Source: Buttiauxella agrestis ATCC 33320 (lineage in GTDB: Bacteria > Pseudomonadota > Gammaproteobacteria > Enterobacterales > Enterobacteriaceae). Taken from it: DNA of 64,000 nucleotides. The stretch spans positions 2,728,001 through 2,792,000 of the forward strand of contig JALKFA010000001.1 of assembly GCA_024169445.1 (NCBI GenBank). The letters are read 5' to 3'. Both the position numbers and the translations under genes were made by a program. Numbering within the stretch: position 1 is the first letter of the stretch; each line of letters starts with the position of its first letter. Below, one piece after another: positions 34,649 through 42,165 of this stretch. The notes below the pieces were generated by a model. That model searched no databases, had not been told where the DNA came from, and saw only the letters and a list, made by a program, of their open reading frames with translations.

Positions 34649-35899
34649 ATGAAATTGCAACCAGGACAAAATACACTACTGCAAACCTCGATCCTCGTCC
34701 TTAATCTGGATTACCCCGCCTCCACTGGGTTTTCGGGGGAACCGGACACCTGCCTGTTTTTGCTAAATGAGCAGGGCAAGGTCAACGGTGATTCAGACTT
34801 TATTTTTTTTAATAACCTGAAATCGCCAGAAGGCGCGGTTTCGCTAACACCAGCAACTCAACAGTCATCAATACGCATCGAACTGACAAGCGTTCCGTCG
34901 AACATCCATAAAATTGCTGTCACTGTAGTCATAGACGGGAGTGACACGATAAATGGGCTACGCCAGTTGACGCTGAATGTGGACGGTGTGGCATCCTTTG
35001 AGGTCGATACCCCTGGACGCCGTGAGAAAGCGATAATTCTTGCTGAAGTCTACCGATATCAAGGTGGCTGGAAAATTCGCGCTCTGGGGCAGGGATTTAA
35101 TGGTGGCCTTGAACCGCTGGCCGTGAGCTTTGGGGTTGATGTTGCAGCTCCCTCAGAACCAGCAGCGCTACCGGTTAAATCTGGCAGAATCAGTCTGGAG
35201 AAGAAGCTGGAATCCAGAGCGCCGAGGCTGGTTAGCCTTGCGAAAGAGGCAACCGTCAGCCTGGCTAAGCATAAACTGGATACTATCGAGGCAAGTGTTG
35301 CATTCGTTCTGGATGCCTCAGGTTCGATGACTGGCCAGTTTAAACGAGGGCATGTCCAGTCTGTTCTTGATCGTATCGCGGTACTGGCCGCTCAGTTCGA
35401 TGATGACGGAGATATGGATCTCTGGGGCTTTGCTGAGCGGCATCGTAAGTACCCGGATGTGACACTGGATAACCTGGACGGTTACATTTGCGCCATCCAG
35501 CATCCTGGTAAGCGCTCATCGTGGGAAATATTGCCCGGGCTTGGCGGGACTAACAACGAGCCACCTGTCATGGAAGAAATTGTTGATTACTACCGCGACA
35601 GCAAAATCCCCGTTTATATTGTCTTCATCACTGATGGCGGCATCAGTAAAACCCGGGCTATCAAAGATGCCATTCGTCGTTCGGCAAACTATCCCATTTT
35701 CTGGAAATTCGTGGGCCTTGGCGGAACTAACTACGGCATCTTGAAAAACCTGGATGATTTTACCGACCGTAGAATCGACAATACACATTTCTTTGCGATG
35801 GACGATTTTGCATCAGTGGCCGACGATAAACTCTTTGACCAGTTGCTGGAAGAGTTCAGAACCTGGCACGAACAGGCGAAGGCACTGAAGCTTCTTTGA
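34649..35899 (+). CDS. terF: TerF: degenerate TerD domain fused to vWA domain
   Basis: A 416-residue protein. Residues 1-165 are a TerD-like domain ([19 protein letters not shown], then [36 protein letters not shown]), but the Ca2+ motif is replaced by [12 protein letters not shown] linker holds three [IV]SLxK-type strands (ISLEKK, VSLAKE, VSLAKH). The vWA domain (about 210-416) has the MIDAS motif [12 protein letters not shown], a GTNNEPP segment and [12 protein letters not shown]. The start after AAGGAATAACG is the only one that leaves the upstream terminator outside the gene. It links TerD folds with the vWA signalling proteins. Confidence 0.93.
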   Translation: MKLQPGQNTLLQTSILVLNLDYPASTGFSGEPDTCLFLLNEQGKVNGDSDFIFFNNLKSPEGAVSLTPATQQSSIRIELTSVPSNIHKIAVTVVIDGSDTINGLRQLTLNVDGVASFEVDTPGRREKAIILAEVYRYQGGWKIRALGQGFNGGLEPLAVSFGVDVAAPSEPAALPVKSGRISLEKKLESRAPRLVSLAKEATVSLAKHKLDTIEASVAFVLDASGSMTGQFKRGHVQSVLDRIAVLAAQFDDDGDMDLWGFAERHRKYPDVTLDNLDGYICAIQHPGKRSSWEILPGLGGTNNEPPVMEEIVDYYRDSKIPVYIVFITDGGISKTRAIKDAIRRSANYPIFWKFVGLGGTNYGILKNLDDFTDRRIDNTHFFAMDDFASVADDKLFDQLLEEFRTWHEQAKALKLL

Positions 35900-35914
35900 C
35901 GCGGCTAAGCTGAT

Positions 35915-35940
35915 TAAAAACGTCCTGCGGGGCGTTTTTT
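35915..35940 (+). terminator. Terminator after terF
   Basis: Stem AACGTCC with GGGCGTT around a TGCG loop, flanked by an A tract and T6. On the opposite strand it can also serve the convergent HAD phosphatase gene, whose stop codon is at its right edge. Confidence 0.85.
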
Positions 35941-36613
35941 AACCCTTGAAAGAGGTCGCTTTAAGTCGTGTTATCGCAGCCCTCTTCCTGTCCCAATTGG
36001 GATGGAAGTGACGCCAGTGTGCATCTTTTGCCGCCGCCAACAATTCATAATCCCCACGGGTATCTCCCCAGGCACGAAGATGATATTGATCCAATGAGCC
36101 GTATATCGCTTCCAGCCGGTTGATTTTCTGTATACAGCGACAATTGTGCCCGGTAATACGACCCGTCAGAATACCCTTCTCGCTTTCCAGTTCGGTGCCA
36201 ATAAGCTTAACCCCGAGTCGTTCAGCAAACGGTTGAAGCACGAGTTTCGGCGAGGCTGAACATAACGTCACTTCGACACCAGAAGACACTTCAGACGCAA
36301 CGGCCAGTAAGCCAGAGGCTCTCATCAGGCGTTCCCAGTAAAGATTGCAGTAGAGCTCGGCTTTCTCCTGGACCCACTTTTCTTCAATGCCGGTGAGGAA
36401 CGTTGAAATCAGGATTTCTTTGAGTTCGTCACGCGTCAGTTTACGCCTCAGGCACTGAATAGAGGGCATGGCGAGCTTGATCAGCCTGCGGGTAAAAAAT
36501 CGATTGCCAAAGGCAAAACGCAGGAAGGGGATAAAGCTGTCATGCCGGGTAAGCGTTCCGTCAAAATCAAAAACGGAAAGGACCTTTTTGTCAGTCTGGT
36601 TTGAAGTACTCAT
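35939..36613 (-). CDS. HAD-IB family phosphatase at the end of the ter island
   Basis: A 224-residue phosphatase of the SerB/PgpC-like HAD-IB group. Motif I is SVFDFDGTLTRHDSFIPFL, motif II is VTLCSASPKLVL, and motif III/IV is RAWGDTRGDYELLAAA. A short helical cap lies between motifs I and II. The substrate is not known; family members act on phosphoserine, phosphatidylglycerophosphate or similar. It is convergent with terF and separated from WbuC by 114 bases. It is a common neighbour of ter genes in enteric islands, so it is counted as part of the island. Confidence 0.82.
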   Translation of the reverse strand: MSTSNQTDKKVLSVFDFDGTLTRHDSFIPFLRFAFGNRFFTRRLIKLAMPSIQCLRRKLTRDELKEILISTFLTGIEEKWVQEKAELYCNLYWERLMRASGLLAVASEVSSGVEVTLCSASPKLVLQPFAERLGVKLIGTELESEKGILTGRITGHNCRCIQKINRLEAIYGSLDQYHLRAWGDTRGDYELLAAAKDAHWRHFHPNWDRKRAAITRLKATSFKG

Positions 36614-36727
36614 ATTGGGTTCGTTATGATTTGTCAGATATTCAATATTTTATCACCTGCACAGTATTGCTCATAGCCCGCACATGAAAGCGGAGCAGAG
36701 CAATTCACTCTGCGCACTGCTTTTGTC

Positions 36728-37204
36728 TTATACGCTAAAACGACGATCGCCAACCTGCGCCAGTGCGTACCACTGCATCAACTCGGCTGTTCCTTCTTCA
36801 CCTTCAGCAGGCGCCCAGCTGGCTGCATCTTGTTCCGCAACGGGTTGATAGCCACCCTGCTTAACTTCAAAAATCACTCCGCCACTATCCAAAGACAGCA
36901 CGGCATGCCAGGTTCCGGCACTCATCTCCAGCGCCTTACACTTCTCACCCAAAACAACGCGATGAGTCACAGTCCCGTGGTCATCAAAATTCAACACCAG
37001 GAAGCGTCCACTTAAAGCGAACAACAGCTCAAAAGTGTGTGGGTGACGATGCGGACGAACGTAAGTGCCAGGCTCCATAGCCACGGCAAGGCGCTGCACC
37101 GGGTCAGTTAATTCAGGGTGAAAATTACGGTGCGCACGCAAGCGGGGGGATTTTGCTGCCGCTTCACTTTGCTGCTGCATATCGCTGAGGGTAATTGTTT
37201 TCAT
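36728..37204 (-). CDS. WbuC-family cupin metalloprotein
   Basis: A 158-residue cupin. The metal site is in GTYVRPHRHPHTFELLFALS (three histidines and a glutamate), with a second motif TWHAVLSLDSGGVIFEVKQGGY. Close matches are the WbuC-type proteins found near O-antigen genes in some strains, but here no polysaccharide genes are adjacent. The ATG at 37204 lies 5 bases after AGGTGG; an upstream GTG overlaps that site. The role is unknown. Confidence 0.8.
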   Translation of the reverse strand: MKTITLSDMQQQSEAAAKSPRLRAHRNFHPELTDPVQRLAVAMEPGTYVRPHRHPHTFELLFALSGRFLVLNFDDHGTVTHRVVLGEKCKALEMSAGTWHAVLSLDSGGVIFEVKQGGYQPVAEQDAASWAPAEGEEGTAELMQWYALAQVGDRRFSV

Positions 37205-37265
37205 GTAGGCCACCTAAGGTCAGGAGTTGTGAACTCCTTTATTCTCGATGACGCAGATTAACAGC

Positions 37266-37291
37266 AAAAAAAAGCGCCGCGAAGGGCGCTT
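37266..37291 (-). terminator. Terminator of the ABC transporter operon
   Basis: On the minus strand: AAGCGCC (37291-37285), a 6-base loop, GGCGCTT (37278-37272), then T6 or more. It lies about 10 bases after the ATPase stop codon. Confidence 0.88.
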
Positions 37292-37300
37292 GTCGCGACT

Positions 37301-38371
37301 TTAGGATTTAGGGAAAATCCAGACATGCTTTTCAGGCAAGGCCAGATGGCAATACTGCGGATCGCGGACCTCATTGCCATAGGCGCGGATAACAAAATCG
37401 TCGCCTGAAGTACGGAACAGATATTCCCAACGGTCGCCGAGATACATGCTGGTTAACAACGGTAACTCGAGTTGGTTTTCACCCGGCCCGCTCACCAGCT
37501 CTACTCGTTCCACACGGATAACCGCAGTGCCTTCCTGGCCGGTTTGTACACCAGCCCCAGCCAGCCCCCACAACGCCCAACCGCTGCCTTCAATACGTGC
37601 TTTCCCATCGCGGACTTCAGTGACTTTGCCGTGCAGGCGGTTATTGCTGCCCATGAATTCTGCGGTAAACAGCGTTTTCGGTGAGCCGTACATCTCCTGT
37701 GGCGTACCTTGCTGTTCGATTTTGCCGTTGTTAAGCAGCAAAATACGGTCGGAAATCGCCATCGCTTCGTTCTGATCGTGGGTCACCATCAGCGCCGACA
37801 AGCCGAGTTTGATAATCAGCTCGCGCAGGAATACGCGGGCTTCCTCGCGTAATTTGGCATCCAGGTTGGAAAGCGGCTCATCCAGCAGAATAACCGGCGG
37901 GTTATACACCAGCGCCCGGCCAATCGCCACACGCTGTTGCTGCCCACCGGAAAGCTGATAGGGATGGCGTTTACCCAAATGACCCAGGCCGAGTTGATCC
38001 AGCACCGCCTGCACACGCTGGGTTATTTCAGCGGACGCCACTTTGCGCAGTTTCAACGGATAAGCCACGTTCTCAAACACGGTTTTGTGCGGCCACAACG
38101 CGTAAGATTGAAACACCAGCCCGAGATTACGTTCTTCGGCAGGGATCTCACTGCGAGGTGTGCCGTCGTAGACTTTGTTGTTGCCAATGACAATAGCGCC
38201 CTGGGTGGGCTTTTCCAGCCCCGCGACGGCACGCAACAAAGTCGTTTTTCCGCTGCCAGAAGGGCCGAGCAAAGAAACCACTTCGCCACGTTGCAAATTC
38301 ATCGAAACGCCTTTCAGCACCGGGTTGTCGCCGTAGGTTAAATGCAGATTGTCGACCGATAATTCAATCAT
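37301..38371 (-). CDS. ABC importer ATPase (FbpC/PotA type)
   Basis: A 356-residue ATPase. Walker [11 protein letters not shown]-loop [18 protein letters not shown], signature [15 protein letters not shown], Walker [19 protein letters not shown]-loop [11 protein letters not shown]-terminal TOBE-like domain (about 240-356) follows. Starting at [10 protein letters not shown], the gene overlaps the permease stop by 8 bases (ATGATTGA); a longer start would overlap more. It energises the adjacent permease and binding protein. It resembles FbpC and phosphosugar/polyamine ATPases, so the substrate is not shown by this gene. Confidence 0.9.
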   Translation of the reverse strand: MIELSVDNLHLTYGDNPVLKGVSMNLQRGEVVSLLGPSGSGKTTLLRAVAGLEKPTQGAIVIGNNKVYDGTPRSEIPAEERNLGLVFQSYALWPHKTVFENVAYPLKLRKVASAEITQRVQAVLDQLGLGHLGKRHPYQLSGGQQQRVAIGRALVYNPPVILLDEPLSNLDAKLREEARVFLRELIIKLGLSALMVTHDQNEAMAISDRILLLNNGKIEQQGTPQEMYGSPKTLFTAEFMGSNNRLHGKVTEVRDGKARIEGSGWALWGLAGAGVQTGQEGTAVIRVERVELVSGPGENQLELPLLTSMYLGDRWEYLFRTSGDDFVIRAYGNEVRDPQYCHLALPEKHVWIFPKS

Positions 38372-40133
38372 GTAATTTGACTCCAAAGCGAAGGGCAATC
38401 CCCAGACCTACTACCACCAGCAGGATGTTAATAAACGAAAGTGCGGCGACAATATCAATGGCACCGGCTGCCCACAGGGAAACCAGCATCGAGCCGATGG
38501 TTTCAGTCCCTGGCGAAAGCAGGTACACACCGGTTGAATATTCGCGCTCGAAAATAAGGAACATCAGCAGCCATGAACCAATCAGGCCATAGCGCGATAA
38601 CGGAATCGTCACGTGGCGCGTAATTTGCCCACGTGTGGCCCCGGTACTACGCGCCGCTTCTTCAAGCTCTGGCCCAACTTGCAGCAGTGTTGAGGAAATC
38701 AAGCGCAAGCCGTAAGCCATCCACACCACGGTGTACGCCAGCCAGACGCTGAAAATGGTGCTGCGCAAGGAACGTAACCAAACCACCAGATTATCGCGCA
38801 GCCATTGCGACCACGGCATGCCGGAAAGCCAGCCAGATTTCAGCGCGTTATCGAGCCACATCGGCAAGAACAGGAACACCCACAGGAATGCCAGCCCCGC
38901 CAACAACCCCGGAACCGCACGTGGCACCAGCACGCTGTAATCCAGAAAACGTGTGAGGTTGTCTGGTTTGCGGTGCATGGCGATGCCGATAAACAGATAA
39001 CATCCCACCGCTAACGCGCCGCCGATCACACCAATCGCCATCGAGTTGACGATGGCTCGCAGCAGATTCGGTTGCTCCCAGATACTGCGGAACGTGTTGA
39101 GTGACAGCTCATCCCAAATGGAAACACCGACGCCCCAGTTAGATATAAAGGCGCGCAGTACTACGCCAAGCAACGGAACGCCAATGGTGACGGTCAGCCA
39201 GAATGCCACCACCGCACCCGCCACCCAGCGCCATTTACCCAACGGCAATGCCCGAGCCTGGGACGCCTTACCTTTCACGGTGACGAAACGGTTGGCGGTG
39301 CGCATCAGGCGGCGTTGCAACATCACCAGCGGGATGGTGATGCAAATCAGCACCACCGCAACGGCGGCCATCAAGTGATATGACGGGGTGCCAAGTTTAT
39401 TGGTCAACTGGTACAGATAGGTCGCCAGCACCATATTGCCTTCCGGGTCGCCCAGCACCAGCATCAGGCCGAACACTTCCAGACCGAGGAAGAACAGCAA
39501 CACCGAAGCATAGAGAATAGAAGGGCGCACCATCGGCAAGCTGACTGCCGTCATCACCTGCAACGGCGATGCGCCTGCTATGCGTGCGGCTTCTTCCACA
39601 TCTGAACCCACACTGCGCAGTGCCGAAGAGATATACAAATAGGCGTGCGGAACGTGCGTCAGGCCCGCGATAACCACGATGCTCGACATATCGTAGATAC
39701 TCCACGGCACGAAACCGAGAATCGACTGCGCCCACAGCGAAAAGAAACCCACCGGACCGGCGGCAACGACATAGCCAAATCCCAGCACCATCGGCGAGAC
39801 AAAAATCGGCACCAGGATCAGTGGCTCAATCAAACGTCTGCCGGGTAAATCGGTACGCACCATCAGGAACGCCAGAATACCGCCCAGCGGAATGGCAATA
39901 ATCACCAGCCCGAATGCCAGAATAAAACCGCTTTTTAGCGCTTTATAGAAATCCGGATCGGTAAAAATAAAGCCGAAGGATTCGAGGCTCCACTCTTTAG
40001 ATGGCGCAAAGAACGGCGCGGAAAGAAAGCTCTGGATAACGATAAACGACAGCGGAATGTAGATAACCAGCGCGGTTAGCAACACGACAACACCGCGCGG
40101 CAGGCTCTGCCATTTTCTGAGCAATGCACTCAT
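38364..40133 (-). CDS. ABC importer permease, fused double domain (FbpB/AfuB type)
   Basis: A 589-residue membrane protein with two homologous halves of about six helices each. Each half has an EAA loop for docking the ATPase: EEAARIAGASPLQVMTAVSLP near residue 180 and EEAARSTGATRGQITRHVTIP near residue 490. This fused layout is typical of FbpB/AfuB/SfuB ferric or sugar-phosphate importers. The start MSALLRKWQSLPRG leaves a gap of about 100 bases to the binding-protein gene, filled by a palindromic repeat. The substrate is not evident. Confidence 0.9.
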   Translation of the reverse strand: MSALLRKWQSLPRGVVVLLTALVIYIPLSFIVIQSFLSAPFFAPSKEWSLESFGFIFTDPDFYKALKSGFILAFGLVIIAIPLGGILAFLMVRTDLPGRRLIEPLILVPIFVSPMVLGFGYVVAAGPVGFFSLWAQSILGFVPWSIYDMSSIVVIAGLTHVPHAYLYISSALRSVGSDVEEAARIAGASPLQVMTAVSLPMVRPSILYASVLLFFLGLEVFGLMLVLGDPEGNMVLATYLYQLTNKLGTPSYHLMAAVAVVLICITIPLVMLQRRLMRTANRFVTVKGKASQARALPLGKWRWVAGAVVAFWLTVTIGVPLLGVVLRAFISNWGVGVSIWDELSLNTFRSIWEQPNLLRAIVNSMAIGVIGGALAVGCYLFIGIAMHRKPDNLTRFLDYSVLVPRAVPGLLAGLAFLWVFLFLPMWLDNALKSGWLSGMPWSQWLRDNLVVWLRSLRSTIFSVWLAYTVVWMAYGLRLISSTLLQVGPELEEAARSTGATRGQITRHVTIPLSRYGLIGSWLLMFLIFEREYSTGVYLLSPGTETIGSMLVSLWAAGAIDIVAALSFINILLVVVGLGIALRFGVKLHD

Positions 40134-40154
40134 ATGACTTCCCTTAGCATGAAT

Positions 40155-40227
40155 GTCGGATGTCGCTAACGCTAATCCGACCTACGACTGGCCGTTGTAG
40201 GGTGGATTAGCGTTAGCGCCATCCACC
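40155..40227. repeat. REP/BIME-like palindromic pair between binding-protein and permease genes
   Basis: Two inverted units. GTCGGATGTC to ATCCGACC (about 40155-40182) is the first hairpin; GTAGGGTGGATTAGC to CATCCACC (about 40198-40227) is the second, in opposite orientation. The same type of unit recurs at 45658, 57058 and 62996. It lies inside the ABC operon, in the gap between the binding protein and the permease. Confidence 0.8.
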
Positions 40228-40236
40228 ACTTGTCTA

Positions 40237-41325
40237 TTATTTGGCCGCTGCGGTACGCCACTCTTTGATGTAATCCAGGCGTTTTTTAGGTTGCAGATAC
40301 TCAAGCAGGCTTTCGTCAACCGGGATGGGTTTGAGCGCTTTACCTAACATTTTGGTCATACCATCAATGTCGTTTTTGCCTTCGATATCATTGCGAATTG
40401 ACGGGATGTCAGCCTGGTTTGCCAGAATGCTCTGTCCTTTCTCAGACAGCACATAGTCCAGCCACAGTTTCGCGGCATTGCTGTTTTGCGCCTGCTGGCT
40501 GATGAACGAAACGCGCGACAGTACCAGGGTGTAATCCTTTGGATAAGAGATACCCAGCGATGGGTCGGTTTTAGCGCGGGCTTCGGCATAAGAACCGAGG
40601 ATGTTAAAACCAATCAAGTTTTCGCCGGAAGACACGCGTTCCATCATGGTGCCGGTAGATGACTGAACCGCTAAGCCACCTTTGGCGACATCAGCCAGCG
40701 TTTTGAAATAATTCGCATCGGCTTTGGAATCCTGAACCGAAAGCATAAAGCCGAGGCCAGACTTCTCGATATCGTAGGTGGTGACTTTTTTGCTGAACTT
40801 GTCGGGCTGGCTGGCAATCAGTTTCGCCAGTGCGGTATGGGAATCTGGAACTTCATTTGCCGGGATCTGGCGTTTGTTATAGATAAATACCACCGGCTCA
40901 TAAGTGGTGCCGTAGGCTTTGTCTTTCCACATGGCCCATTTCGGCAACTGGCCCTGCTCAGGGGATTTATATTCCTGCGCGTAGTCGACTGCCAGTTTCA
41001 GCGCGGTATCCATTGAAGAGCTCCAGACCACGTCACCACTGGTGCCACCCGCAGCCTGTTCACTGATATAACGGTTGTACAGTTCGGTACTGTTCATATC
41101 GTTATATTCAACTTTAATCCCTGGATAAGCGGCTTCAAACCCCTGAATCAGCGGGCCTGCGGCTTTCGTATCAGTGGTGGAATAGATAACCACTTTCCCT
41201 TCTTTAGTCGCCGCATCGACCACTTTTTGGTAGTCAGCCGGGTAGCCTTGAGGTAACGCAGACATGGCAGAGGAAGACATGAGTACAGCGGCAGTAATCA
41301 GAGAGATGCGTAATTTATTCGACAT
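40237..41325 (-). CDS. Periplasmic binding protein of the ABC importer (FbpA/AfuA-like)
   Basis: A 362-residue secreted protein. The signal peptide MSNKLRISLITAAVLMSSSAMS precedes ALPQGYPADYQKVVDAATKE. The mature part is a type 2 periplasmic binding fold: KVVIYSTTDTKAAGPLIQGF, EYNDMNSTELYNRYI, TSGDVVWSSSMDTAL, IGFNILGSYAEAR, and LWLDYVLSEKGQ. The tyrosine pair used for Fe3+ in FbpA is not obvious, so iron is doubtful; AfuA-type binding of sugar phosphates or another organic anion is possible. The start follows AGAAGGTTAAAAATA. It is the first gene of the transport operon and lies downstream of the two-component genes. Confidence 0.88.
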   Translation of the reverse strand: MSNKLRISLITAAVLMSSSAMSALPQGYPADYQKVVDAATKEGKVVIYSTTDTKAAGPLIQGFEAAYPGIKVEYNDMNSTELYNRYISEQAAGGTSGDVVWSSSMDTALKLAVDYAQEYKSPEQGQLPKWAMWKDKAYGTTYEPVVFIYNKRQIPANEVPDSHTALAKLIASQPDKFSKKVTTYDIEKSGLGFMLSVQDSKADANYFKTLADVAKGGLAVQSSTGTMMERVSSGENLIGFNILGSYAEARAKTDPSLGISYPKDYTLVLSRVSFISQQAQNSNAAKLWLDYVLSEKGQSILANQADIPSIRNDIEGKNDIDGMTKMLGKALKPIPVDESLLEYLQPKKRLDYIKEWRTAAAK

Positions 41326-41365
41326 TATTTTTAACCTTCTAGTTACATTTGAGAAACTAGAGGCC

Positions 41366-41393
41366 AACATATCGCAAAGCAAATCACAGGCAA
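41366..41393 (-). promoter_or_regulatory. Candidate promoter of the ABC transporter operon
   Basis: On the minus strand: TTGCCT (41393-41388), 16-base spacer, TATGTT (41371-41366). The transcription start would be near 41359, with a leader of about 33 bases to the binding-protein gene. Confidence 0.5.
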
Positions 41394-41414
41394 TAGGGGG
41401 ATTTTTTTATCTTA

Positions 41415-41430
41415 CCGAATTGTGATTCGG
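41415..41430. promoter_or_regulatory. Palindrome CCGAAT-N4-ATTCGG upstream of the transporter promoter
   Basis: A 6-bp perfect inverted repeat with a TGTG spacer, followed on the plus side by GGGGCTTTTTTT. Its centre is about 63 bases upstream of the predicted start of the transporter transcript, a common activator position. The T run would make it a terminator only for a rightward transcript, and no rightward gene exists here. It is a candidate binding site for the adjacent response regulator. Confidence 0.4.
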
Positions 41431-41475
41431 GGCTTTTTTTAGGCAATTAACACCATTAAAACCACGAAACAGGGT

Positions 41476-42165
41476 TTACGCCTTGCGGTACAACCGCCGT
41501 GGATGGCCGATATTCCCGTACTGCATCTCAACCTCGATAAACCCCATCTCCACGCAATACTCCAGATACCGGCGGCAGGTTGTCTTGCTGATCCCCACTT
41601 CTTCCACCACCTGTTCTACAGCCCATGTCATATCCGGCTTTGCGGTAAAAATACGCTGCACCCGCTCCAGCGTACTTGGCTCAATCCCTTTGGTTGACGG
41701 AGCCGACGGGGTATTGATGGTGGGCAGGTTAAAAAGCCTGTCCAGCGCGGTTTGATCCACGACTTTCACATGGCGCAGTGTCTCGACCAGCTGCATAAAA
41801 CGCTCGAGCGAACTGCGCAAACGGTGAAATGAAACCGGCTTGATAATGTAGTCAAACGCACCGCTGCGCATCGCGTGGCTACAGGTCTGCATATCGCTGG
41901 CGGCGGTGATGAAAATTACTGAACAATCGAAACTTTTCAGCAGCGGGCTATCCATTAACTCCACGCCCTGGCCATCGGGCAAATAGTTATCGAGCAGCAC
42001 TAATCTCGGTTGATGTAACTCCAACAGACTGCGTGCTTGCTCAAGCGTCGCGGCGATTCCCACTACGCTCAGCCGAAAGTTTTGCTCGATAAAATCACGA
42101 TGCAAACCGGCGAGATACGGTTCGTCTTCGACAATCACGACATCAAACGCGCTGTGGTTATTCAT
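41476..42165 (-). CDS. Response regulator, CitB/DpiA family
   Basis: A 229-residue response regulator. Receiver domain (1-125): VVIVEDEPYLAGLHRDFIEQ with the acidic pair, the phosphorylation aspartate in LVLLDNYLPDGQG, IFITAASD, and YIIKPVSFHRL with the conserved lysine. The C-terminal part has a helix-turn-helix segment (WAVEQVVEEVGISKTTCRRY). The start MNNHSAFDVV overlaps the kinase stop (ATGAATAA). It sits between its kinase and the transporter it probably controls. CitB/DpiA relatives regulate carboxylate or similar uptake genes. Confidence 0.9.
   Translation of the reverse strand: MNNHSAFDVVIVEDEPYLAGLHRDFIEQNFRLSVVGIAATLEQARSLLELHQPRLVLLDNYLPDGQGVELMDSPLLKSFDCSVIFITAASDMQTCSHAMRSGAFDYIIKPVSFHRLRSSLERFMQLVETLRHVKVVDQTALDRLFNLPTINTPSAPSTKGIEPSTLERVQRIFTAKPDMTWAVEQVVEEVGISKTTCRRYLEYCVEMGFIEVEMQYGNIGHPRRLYRKA

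Larger units (their letters stand above)
16444..36613. other. Tellurium-resistance (ter) genomic island
   Basis: About 20 kb of genes with no counterpart at this place in K-12, beginning 75 bases after a tRNA gene. The order terY3-terY2-terX-terY1-terW and terZABCDEF is that of the IncHI2 plasmid R478 and of enteric chromosomal ter islands. The kinase/phosphatase genes and the PRTase/ATP-grasp block are the usual accompaniment. No integrase, transposase or flanking direct repeat was seen, so how it arrived and its exact right edge (taken here as the start of the HAD phosphatase gene) are inferences. Confidence 0.7.

Noticed and set aside
36697-36722. Inverted repeat GCAGAG/CTCTGC near the end of the cupin gene as a terminator
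   Set aside because: Six-base stem with no T run on the minus strand; too weak to call.
36614-37300. Search for a copy of the tRNA-Ser 3' end as the right att site of the ter island
   Set aside because: No stretch like CTCTACGCTTCCACCA was found here, so no att site is reported.
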